Source: Thermoleophilia bacterium (GTDB lineage: Bacteria; Actinomycetota; Thermoleophilia; Gaiellales; Gaiellaceae). From it: a stretch of DNA of 6,219 nucleotides. The stretch covers positions 1 to 6,219 of the forward strand of contig JAICTB010000135.1 of the NCBI GenBank assembly GCA_025936595.1. Direction: 5' to 3'. The notes below the pieces were generated by a model. That model did not search any database. It saw only the letters and a program-made list of their open reading frames with translations, and had not been told where the DNA came from. The stretch's first letter is position 1. Every line of letters starts with the position of its first letter. Below are positions 1 to 5,022 of this stretch, one piece after another. A program made the translations under genes and the position numbers.

Positions 1-43
1 AGCTGGTCAGGCCTCCGGCGAAGAAGACGCGGAGGCTGTTCAC
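1..43 (-). CDS. 5' end of a second ABC-2 type permease (partial, runs off window)
   Basis: A GTG codon (bases 43-41, minus strand) opens a frame that stays open to base 1 and reads V-N-S-L-R-V-F-F-A-G-G-L-T-S. The GTG overlaps the TGA of the preceding permease (42-40) in a GTGA arrangement, exactly as that permease overlaps the ATPase gene. The short peptide, with Leu-Arg-Val-Phe-Phe followed by a Gly-Gly-Leu-hydroxyl pattern, resembles the N-termini I know from the second permease of actinobacterial ATPase-permease-permease operons. Only 14 codons are visible, so the family assignment rests on position, coupling and this short stretch. It would form a heterodimeric export channel with its neighbour in the cytoplasmic membrane. 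An accidental open frame cannot be excluded from so few codons. Confidence 0.62.
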   Translation of the reverse strand, partial: MNSLRVFFAGGLTS

Positions 44-804
44 GCGAGCTTGAGGGTCGCGCGGTCGCGGGCCAGGTGCTCGAAGAACGCGAGGCACGGG
101 ATCGCGATCAGGATGTAGACGGCGCTCAGGCCGAAGCACACTCCGATGTCGGGCCAGGGCGCCTGCGCGGACGCGGCCTCTCGCAGCGCACGGAAGCCCC
201 ACGTCGGCGCGAGCAGCCACGACACCGGTCGCAGCCAGCCCGGCAGGACCGAGAAGGGCAAGATCAGCCCGCACGCGATGTAGACCGGGTACTGCAGGCT
301 GATGCCGAAGTAGAACGCCGCCCGGTAGAGAACGAAGGTCGATGCTGCGATCAGCCCGAGCGTGCCGATCGCGAGGATGCACCCCACGGCGGCGGCGAAG
401 AACGCAACCCAATCGTCGATCAGGAACGGGATCCCGAAGACAAGTCGCCCCCACAGCAGGGTGAGCACGAGCCCGTAGACGCCGAAGACCGCGCGCGCGA
501 TCATCACCGGGCTGATCAGCACCACGAGCGGCGTCGGCGCGCCGACAACGAGCTCCAGCGTGCCCTGCTCGCGCTGGGTGTCGAGTGCGAAGCCGGCGCC
601 GAGAATCACCCAGCCCCACATGATCATCACCGCCGCCCCGAGCGCGGCGGTGAAGAGCGTGCGCTCTCCCGTCTCGTGCCCGAGCAGAAGGAATGCGATC
701 GATGCGAACACGAGCGGCCAGACGAGCATTCCGACCATGTCGAACGGCGAGCGGATCAGCTGCAGCAGATCGACGCGCAGGCCGCTCATGAACGCGCGGA
801 TCAC
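40..804 (-). CDS. ABC-2 type transporter permease (membrane subunit)
   Basis: This 254-residue integral membrane protein has about six hydrophobic segments (roughly residues 22-42, 52-74, 96-126, 133-158, 170-187 and 219-241). The cytoplasmic-side motif REQGTLELVVGAPTPL (residues 78-93) is the conserved E-x-GTLE element of ABC-2 permeases, the segment that contacts the ATPase. The length is typical of DrrB-like subunits. Translation starts at GTG 804-802, and that start overlaps the ATPase stop TGA (803-801) by the shared GTGA. I prefer it to the internal ATG at residue 6 because of this coupling. It should pair with the ATPase encoded just upstream and probably with the second permease starting at 43. 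ABC-2 systems export drugs, polysaccharides or lipids; nothing here identifies the substrate. Confidence 0.9.
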   Translation of the reverse strand: MIRAFMSGLRVDLLQLIRSPFDMVGMLVWPLVFASIAFLLLGHETGERTLFTAALGAAVMIMWGWVILGAGFALDTQREQGTLELVVGAPTPLVVLISPVMIARAVFGVYGLVLTLLWGRLVFGIPFLIDDWVAFFAAAVGCILAIGTLGLIAASTFVLYRAAFYFGISLQYPVYIACGLILPFSVLPGWLRPVSWLLAPTWGFRALREAASAQAPWPDIGVCFGLSAVYILIAIPCLAFFEHLARDRATLKLA

Positions 805-1769
805 GGCTCGCTCACAAGCTGCACGTACGCGTCCTCCAACGTCGGCTCACGCGCGGTCACGCTCGTCACCTGCGCGTCCGAAAGCGTGCCGAGGAGCGGC
901 TGGATGAGCGCGACCCCGCGCGCCGACTGAACGGACAGCACCTGCATCTGATCCTCGGCCTCCACCGCGAGCGAGTCGACACCGTCCAACGACCGGACCG
1001 CCTCGAGCGAAGCCTCGCTGACGTTGAAGGCAACCACCTCGATCACTGTCCGGTCCCGCACTCCCGCCTTCAGTGAGCCGGGCGTGCCCTCGGCGACGAT
1101 GCGGCCCTTGTTGATCACGGCCACCCGGCCGCAGAGCTCGTCCGCCTCGAACATGTAATGCGTCGTCAGCAGGATCGTCTTGCCGTTGTCGCGCAACGCC
1201 GCAACCGTCTCGCGCAGCTCACGCGCCCCGACCGGGTCGAGGCCGATCGTCGGCTCGTCCAGGAAGATCACCGGCGGGTCATGCAGGAGGCCGCGGGCGA
1301 TGTGCAACCGCTGGCGCATCCCGCGCGAGTACGTCTCGACCCGGTCGCGCTCACGCCCGGTGAGCCCGACCAGCTCGAGCAACTCGGCGATGCGCTTTCC
1401 CTTCTGACGCGCGGGCACCCGGTAGACGTCGGCGAAGTACCGCAAGTTGTCGAGCGCCGAGAGCCGATCGTACAGTCCGCGGTCGCCGCCGAACACGTAC
1501 CCGACCCGTGACCGCACCTCGTTCGGCTGCCGCACCGGGTCGAACCCCAGGACGCGCACCGACCCCGAGGTCGGCAGGAGCAGCGTCGTCAGGATCTTGA
1601 TCGACGTCGTCTTCCCCGCGCCGTTCGGGCCCAACAACCCGAACAGCTCACCCGGCTCGACGGAGAAGCTCACATCGCGCAGCGCATCGACAACGGCCAC
1701 GCGCCGGCGAAACGCTCCTTGCCGCGACCGGAACGTCCTCGAAACGGAAGCCATCTCGATCGCGGGCAC
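801..1769 (-). CDS. ABC-2 exporter ATP-binding subunit (DrrA-like)
   Basis: The 322-residue nucleotide-binding subunit of an export-type ABC transporter. Visible motifs are Walker A GPNGAGKT (residues 47-54), the signature region as YSRGMRQR (147-154, a degenerate LSGGQ usual in this group), Walker B VIFLDEPT with catalytic Glu172, and the switch His204 in TTHYMFEADEL. A C-terminal domain of about 90 residues ends in the PTLEDAY motif (309-315) seen in DrrA-type ATPases. The normal Q-loop glutamine is missing: the position reads YVFGGDRGLY (91-100). I chose GTG 1769 because the protein then begins VPAIEMASVS, a normal start for the family; the frame is open to 1940, but that extension overlaps the YCII gene and is Arg-rich and implausible. 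No strong Shine-Dalgarno is visible; ATG at 1754 is an alternative. It hydrolyses ATP to drive the permeases downstream. Confidence 0.92.
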   Translation of the reverse strand: MPAIEMASVSRTFRSRQGAFRRRVAVVDALRDVSFSVEPGELFGLLGPNGAGKTTSIKILTTLLLPTSGSVRVLGFDPVRQPNEVRSRVGYVFGGDRGLYDRLSALDNLRYFADVYRVPARQKGKRIAELLELVGLTGRERDRVETYSRGMRQRLHIARGLLHDPPVIFLDEPTIGLDPVGARELRETVAALRDNGKTILLTTHYMFEADELCGRVAVINKGRIVAEGTPGSLKAGVRDRTVIEVVAFNVSEASLEAVRSLDGVDSLAVEAEDQMQVLSVQSARGVALIQPLLGTLSDAQVTSVTAREPTLEDAYVQLVSEP

Positions 1770-1786
1770 TCGGCCACTGTAGAACC

Positions 1787-1802
1787 GCGCGCTGCGGCGC
1801 GC
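1787..1802. other. GC hairpin between the YCII gene and the ABC ATPase gene
   Basis: GCGCGC (1787-1792) and GCGCGC (1797-1802) form a perfect 6-bp stem around a 4-nt loop. It lies in the 52-nt gap between the YCII stop (1822) and the ATPase start (1769). On the transcribed (minus) strand no U-run follows, so it is at best a weak pause or partial terminator between the two genes, or a structure near the ATPase start. GC-rich DNA produces such stems often. Confidence 0.25.
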
Positions 1803-1821
1803 CACGAACGCTCGAGCGTCG

Positions 1822-2169
1822 CTACCAGTACACCTCGGAAGGTCGGATCTCGACGGCGCCGCCGTACCGCGCGGCCGGGACGCGAGCGGCCACCTCGATC
1901 GCCGCATCGAGGTCGTCCGCCTCGAGAATGAACAAGCCACCGACGGACTCCTTCAGGCCGACGACGGGACCGTCGGTCGTGAGAACCTTGCCGCCCTCGA
2001 CGCGGACCGTTGTCGCGTTCTGCGGCAGACCCATCGGAGGTCCCGGAGTGGCGCCCGGTGCCTGATTGATCGCTTCGTAGTCGGCGTAGACCTGCTTCTG
2101 CTCTTCCTCGGGAAGCGCCCCCTGTCGCTCGAGCGCGTCGCCCTGGTAGATCAGCATGACGTACTTCAT
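1822..2169 (-). CDS. YCII/DGPF-family small protein
   Basis: A 115-residue cytoplasmic protein of the YCII-related family, a dimeric alpha/beta (ferredoxin-like) fold whose biochemical role is mostly unknown. It opens with MKYVMLIYQG, the usual first strand. The family's central motif appears as TTDGPVVGLKES (residues 64-75), followed by GGLFILEADDLDAAIEVAARVP (77-98) and the C-terminal strand GGAVEIRP (103-110). The common DGPF is DGPV here. The start ATG 2169-2167 is supported by AGGGAG five nt upstream; the frame extends to 2205, but those 12 residues are polar and lack the family fold. In Actinomycetota such genes often sit beside ECF sigma factors; here the neighbour is an ABC exporter 52 nt downstream, possibly in the same transcript. 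No link to export is established. Confidence 0.88.
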   Translation of the reverse strand: MKYVMLIYQGDALERQGALPEEEQKQVYADYEAINQAPGATPGPPMGLPQNATTVRVEGGKVLTTDGPVVGLKESVGGLFILEADDLDAAIEVAARVPAARYGGAVEIRPSEVYW

Positions 2170-2174
2170 CCTCG

Positions 2175-2180
2175 CTCCCT
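2175..2180 (-). promoter_or_regulatory. Shine-Dalgarno site of the YCII gene
   Basis: The minus strand reads AGGGAG, with 5 nt to the ATG at 2169. This is the clearest ribosome-binding site in the window, and it decides the start in favour of MKYVM over the upstream in-frame ATG at 2205. Confidence 0.75.
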
Positions 2181-2203
2181 TCTCGGTTTCGCTACGTCGG
2201 TCC

Positions 2204-2234
2204 ATCTATAGCGACCGCGTGAGGCGTCGTCGTA
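2204..2234 (-). promoter_or_regulatory. Putative promoter of the YCII (and possibly ABC) operon
   Basis: On the minus strand, TATAGA (plus-strand tctata, 2205-2210) matches four of six positions of the -10 consensus. About 17 nt upstream the sequence ACGACG keeps the central GAC of a -35 box. Transcription would start near 2197, giving a short leader that contains the AGGGAG ribosome site. The core CTATAG (2206-2211) is palindromic, so it could also act as a -10 for the divergent plus-strand gene. Confidence 0.4.
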
Positions 2235-2238
2235 GGAT
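2233..2238 (+). promoter_or_regulatory. Putative leaderless -10 box (TAGGAT) of the NHL protein gene
   Basis: TAGGAT fits the TAnnnT pattern and ends 6 nt before the ATG at 2245, the spacing expected if transcription begins at the start codon. The same bases include AGGA (2234-2237), which could instead be a Shine-Dalgarno site 7 nt from the ATG, in which case the CTATAG/TATAGC element near 2207-2212 would be the -10. No convincing -35 is visible for the leaderless reading. Confidence 0.4.
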
Positions 2239-2244
2239 GCGCAC

Positions 2245-4107
2245 ATGACGGTGCCGCTCCGGCATCGAACGCGCAGGCTCCCCGCCGTGCTCGGGGTCGC
2301 GCTGCTCACCGGCCTGAGCGGGGGAGCGAGCATGGCCGCGCCGCCTGCTCCGGGCCGCGTCGAGATCGCCGCGGCGTTCGCTCACTTCTTCGGACCGTCC
2401 GTGCCGGCGGCTGTGGTCGATGCGTCCGTGGAGGCCGGAGCCGCACCGCTGGCGGCAGCTCTTCGGAACGCTGCGACCGTCTGGCTCGACGGGTTCGAGC
2501 GGAGTGGTGCGCGTCTGTCGGTGCAGGTGGGAGCGATCGGATCAATCGATGCGCGCGTCGCGCGCGTCGAGTTCACCGTCCGGGTTCGCGGTGGCTATGG
2601 CCCGTACGCACAGCGGTTCATGGGCGCCGCTGTACGAAGCGGCGGCGCCTGGCGGGTCGGATGGACGACGGCATGCTTCGTCGTCGAGACCTATCACGTG
2701 TCGTGTCCGCGCCCGCCGGCCCACATACGCCGACTGCCGCTGCCGGAGGCGCAGCTCCCGGCTCGCTTCGCACACCCGACAGCGCTGGGCTTGATCCGGC
2801 CGGAGGCGCTTGCCGTCGCGTCGGACGGCTCGCTGGTGATCGTCGACGCCTTGCGCAACCAGGTTCTGCGACGCTCCCCCGACGGCCGCCTCCACGTTCT
2901 CGCAGGAACGGGCGAGCACGGATTCGCGGGCGACGGCGGGCAGGCAGTCGACGCCGAGCTGTCCGATCCCGCCGCGGTCGCCGTCGCGCCGAACGGCAGC
3001 GCGTATGTAGCCGACACCGGGAACGGGCGCATCCGCGTGATCGCACCGGACGGGACGATCGACTCGCTGCCGGGGCGGTTCACCCGGCCGAGCGGGCTCG
3101 CGCTCGCCCGCGACGGCACGCTCTTCGCCGCCACGGATAGCTCGGTCGTGCAGATTCGCCCCGACGGGACACGGACGGTGCTCGTCACCGGAGGCGGACG
3201 CTTCCACGAGATCGTTGTCGGCAGCCGGCGCTACGGCGCGTTCGACCCTTCGTATCTCGCGCTCGATTCGAACGGCGATCTGTATGCGTTCTCGTTCGGG
3301 ACGAAGACGATCTTCGAGTTCTCGAGGACCGGGCGGCCGCTGCATGGCTGGCCGTCCTATGCAAACGGTCTGGCCGAAGCGCCCGACGGGAGCATTGTCG
3401 TCGCTGGGCACGGCGCCGCGCTCGCGCGGATCCGCGACGGCCGGATGTCGAGGATCGTCGATCTCGACAAGACGAGGCTCGGGGGCTACTCGAAGCCGGG
3501 CAGCTTCCAGCCCGACGGCATCGCCGTCGCGAAGGACGGCACGATCTACGCCGACACGTTCGTCGGCAACGGTTCGACGAACCAGACGGCGCTCGCCGAG
3601 ATCGCACCGGACGGGCGCGGGCGATTGCTGCCGACGACGTCACCGCTTGCTCAGACGCTTCCTGTGCGCGGCGCGAGCGGGTTCCCGTTGCGTCTCTACC
3701 CGCAGCCGCACCACGCCCGCAGCGGCAGCGCCCCGAGCGCCTGCCCGTCGCCCCGCGCGCTCCGCCACTTCACGGCGAAGACGCGCGCAGCCGCGATCGG
3801 CGCCGCGCAGCGCATCGACGTCGGCCCCCTCTGGGACGGCCTCCGCCTCTCCGACCGGGCCTGGTGGCCGGGCCTCTACGAGAACCAGATCGACGGGCAG
3901 TACGAGCAAGGTCTCCACCGGGTGCTCGACGTCGAGCCGGCTACGGCCGACCCGTACGCGGCCGCCGTTGCCCGCGCATGCGGACGTGGGCTGCTCGAGC
4001 GCTCATTGGCGGTCACGATCGGGCCCGGCGTCTTCTCCGACCAGGTCAGCCACCTCTACTTCCTCGACCGCGACGGTCACCCCCTCGTGTACTGGCAGCA
4101 CACCTAA
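2245..4107 (+). CDS. Secreted six-repeat NHL beta-propeller protein with flanking unassigned domains
   Basis: A 620-residue exported protein. The N-terminus has a basic stretch (RHRTRR, 6-11), a hydrophobic core (12-27) and a likely cleavage site after SMA (29-31), a Sec-type signal peptide without a lipobox Cys. Residues about 38-155 form a domain that resembles NTF2-like folds in its alternation of helix and strands, with Cys144 and Cys154; this is inference. Six NHL-like repeats follow, each with a D/N-G-S/T/D turn: starting near 185, 241, 281, 334, 375 and 422. The stretch VLAGTGEHGFAGDGG (218-232) is the typical loop of bacterial NHL proteins. Six repeats are enough to close a propeller. 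A C-terminal domain (about 498-620) has no family I recognise; it contains Cys500 and Cys579, is Trp/Tyr-rich around 530-553, and ends in HLYFLDRDGHPLVYWQHT. NHL propellers usually bind ligands or proteins; no catalytic residues are evident. Divergent from the YCII gene. Confidence 0.85.
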   Translation: MTVPLRHRTRRLPAVLGVALLTGLSGGASMAAPPAPGRVEIAAAFAHFFGPSVPAAVVDASVEAGAAPLAAALRNAATVWLDGFERSGARLSVQVGAIGSIDARVARVEFTVRVRGGYGPYAQRFMGAAVRSGGAWRVGWTTACFVVETYHVSCPRPPAHIRRLPLPEAQLPARFAHPTALGLIRPEALAVASDGSLVIVDALRNQVLRRSPDGRLHVLAGTGEHGFAGDGGQAVDAELSDPAAVAVAPNGSAYVADTGNGRIRVIAPDGTIDSLPGRFTRPSGLALARDGTLFAATDSSVVQIRPDGTRTVLVTGGGRFHEIVVGSRRYGAFDPSYLALDSNGDLYAFSFGTKTIFEFSRTGRPLHGWPSYANGLAEAPDGSIVVAGHGAALARIRDGRMSRIVDLDKTRLGGYSKPGSFQPDGIAVAKDGTIYADTFVGNGSTNQTALAEIAPDGRGRLLPTTSPLAQTLPVRGASGFPLRLYPQPHHARSGSAPSACPSPRALRHFTAKTRAAAIGAAQRIDVGPLWDGLRLSDRAWWPGLYENQIDGQYEQGLHRVLDVEPATADPYAAAVARACGRGLLERSLAVTIGPGVFSDQVSHLYFLDRDGHPLVYWQHT

Positions 4108-4152
4108 CGGTCACTGCTAGGGCGCGGTCAAGGAAACCCCCTCGGCATGGCG

Positions 4153-4158
4153 TACCCT
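4153..4158 (+). promoter_or_regulatory. Putative leaderless -10 box (TACCCT) before the barrel-protein gene
   Basis: TACCCT fits TAnnnT and ends 8 nt before ATG 4167, again compatible with a leaderless transcript. The only purine-rich ribosome-like sequence, AGGAG (4160-4164), is just 2 nt from the ATG, too close for normal use, which favours the leaderless reading. Possible upstream elements are GTCAAG (4127-4132) and GGAAAC (4132-4137); neither has ideal spacing. This promoter would drive the barrel-protein, regulator and kinase genes. Confidence 0.4.
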
Positions 4159-4166
4159 TAGGAGCC

Positions 4167-4637
4167 ATGGCGAAGGTCCCCACGCCCGGACGGATGCTCG
4201 CCCTCGCGCTCGCCGCGACGGCGATAACGGTCGCGGTTGCCGTCTCCGGCTCGGTGTCAGGCTCTGCTGCGACCGGGCCGGCGGTCGTGCGGTTGACGGA
4301 TCGCCAGATGTCGGACGTTCACCTGGGGCGCGCGGGCCGCGTGGGGAGCGGCGAGGTGGTGCGGCTGCAGTTGTTCGGGAACAACGGCCGGCAGGCGATC
4401 GGCAGGGCGGTCATCCTGTGTTGGGGCGTCGAGCAGGGCGTTCGTCAGTGCAGCGGCAGCTACGTGCTGCCCCGCGGAGCGGTCGAGACGGCCGGGCTCG
4501 TGCGATCGCGGCTGCTCTATACACAGGCGATCGTCGGCGGAACAGGCGTGTACGACAACGCACGCGGAACGGTCACTGTGACCGCCACGTCCGTGACACC
4601 TCGCCGCGAGCTCGTCGTGATGCGGCTGACGGGCTGA
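4167..4637 (+). CDS. Secreted allene-oxide-cyclase/dirigent-like barrel protein
   Basis: A 156-residue exported protein. It has an N-terminal basic segment (Lys3, Arg9), a long Ala/Leu/Val core (10-27) and a probable signal peptide ending around residues 33-35. The mature part is about 120 residues and rich in beta strand. Its C-terminal stretch IVGGTGVYDNARGTVTVTAT (122-141) matches the G-G-T-G-x-Y-x-N-A-x-G-x motif of bacterial allene-oxide-cyclase-like and dirigent-like eight-stranded barrels, where it forms the closing strands. Cys85 and Cys95 could form a disulfide. ATG 4167 is preferred because it gives a full signal peptide; ATG 4194 is an alternative with a shorter n-region. The frame is open upstream to 3864, but that part overlaps the NHL gene in another frame. 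The next gene begins 1 nt after the stop. Enzymatic cyclase activity is not implied; many bacterial members are of unknown role. Confidence 0.75.
   Translation: MAKVPTPGRMLALALAATAITVAVAVSGSVSGSAATGPAVVRLTDRQMSDVHLGRAGRVGSGEVVRLQLFGNNGRQAIGRAVILCWGVEQGVRQCSGSYVLPRGAVETAGLVRSRLLYTQAIVGGTGVYDNARGTVTVTATSVTPRRELVVMRLTG
4570..4584. repeat. 15-bp perfect palindrome inside the end of the barrel-protein gene
   Basis: CGGTCACTGTGACCG is a perfect inverted repeat with 7-nt arms around a central T, ending 54 nt before the regulator start. The half-site with flanks AACGGTCACTG recurs exactly at 4106-4116, just before the barrel-protein gene, and CGGTCA again at 4125-4130. It could be an operator, but the codons encode Thr-Val-Thr-Val-Thr, which naturally produces such symmetry. 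Confidence 0.3.
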
Positions 4638-4638
4638 G

Positions 4639-5022
4639 ATGGCCGCGGCTGAGCCGCTGCGGCCGTTGATCTTGATCTGCGACGACGAGCCCCCGCTGCG
4701 GGAGCTGCAGAAGGCTGTGCTCGGCTCCGGGTATCGGTACGTGGAAGCCGCCAACACGAGTGAAGCCGAGGCGCAGCTCGCAATCGAGCCGCCGGCGCTG
4801 ATCGTGCTGGACGTCATGCTGCCCGGCAAGAGCGGCCTCGAGTTCCTGCGCGAGCTGCGCGAAAGCAATCACGCGCGCAACATTCCAGTGGTCGTCGTCT
4901 CGGCATGGCAGAGTGCGACCGACCAGCAAGCTGCAACCGACGCCGGCGCCGACGCGTTTCTCGGCAAGCCCTTCGATCCCGATGCCTTCGCACGCGTGGT
5001 CAGCGATCTCGTTTCGGCGTAG
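4639..5022 (+). CDS. Receiver-only response regulator
   Basis: A 127-residue single-domain CheY-like receiver. All phosphotransfer residues are visible: the acidic pair Asp15-Asp16 in LICDDE, the phosphoacceptor Asp58 in VLDVMLPGKSG, the switch Ser88 in VVVVSAW, and Lys110 in GKPFDPD. The protein ends right after helix 5, so there is no DNA-binding or enzymatic output domain. The start ATG lies 1 nt beyond the preceding stop (TGAGATG), which suggests translational coupling; no clear Shine-Dalgarno is present. The kinase gene that follows overlaps it by 41 nt, so the two are very probably a cognate pair. Receiver-only proteins act by binding a partner, by passing phosphate on in a relay, or as a phosphate sink; which applies here cannot be told. 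Confidence 0.92.
   Translation: MAAAEPLRPLILICDDEPPLRELQKAVLGSGYRYVEAANTSEAEAQLAIEPPALIVLDVMLPGKSGLEFLRELRESNHARNIPVVVVSAWQSATDQQAATDAGADAFLGKPFDPDAFARVVSDLVSA

Noticed and set aside
76..930. Long plus-strand open frame across the permease and the ATPase 3' end
   Set aside because: Composition is dominated by Arg/Glu/Asp/His with no fold-like pattern; it is the antisense shadow of the permease, common in high-GC DNA.
1770..1940. N-terminal extension of the ABC ATPase frame to ATG 1940
   Set aside because: It overlaps the YCII gene and reads as an Arg/Ser-rich stretch; the family starts just before the IEMASVSRTF segment.
2542..3411. 289-codon minus-strand open frame opposite the NHL gene
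   Set aside because: Arg/Pro-rich with no motif or ribosome site; the plus-strand protein has a signal peptide and repeats, so this is a shadow.
3215..4120. 301-codon plus-strand frame overlapping the NHL gene
   Set aside because: Almost entirely Ser/Arg/Ala/Thr, the signature of an out-of-frame reading of high-GC coding DNA.
4132..4155. ECF-sigma type promoter (GGAAAC with downstream CGTAC)
   Set aside because: The spacing of 13 nt between the elements is shorter than the usual about 16, and the -10 match is weak.
3864..4166. Upstream extension of the barrel-protein frame to 3864
   Set aside because: It lies inside the NHL gene in another frame and would put about 100 Arg-rich residues before an evident signal peptide.
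4108..4166. Possible terminator after the NHL gene
   Set aside because: No stem followed by a T-run could be found in these 59 nt, so read-through into the next genes cannot be excluded.
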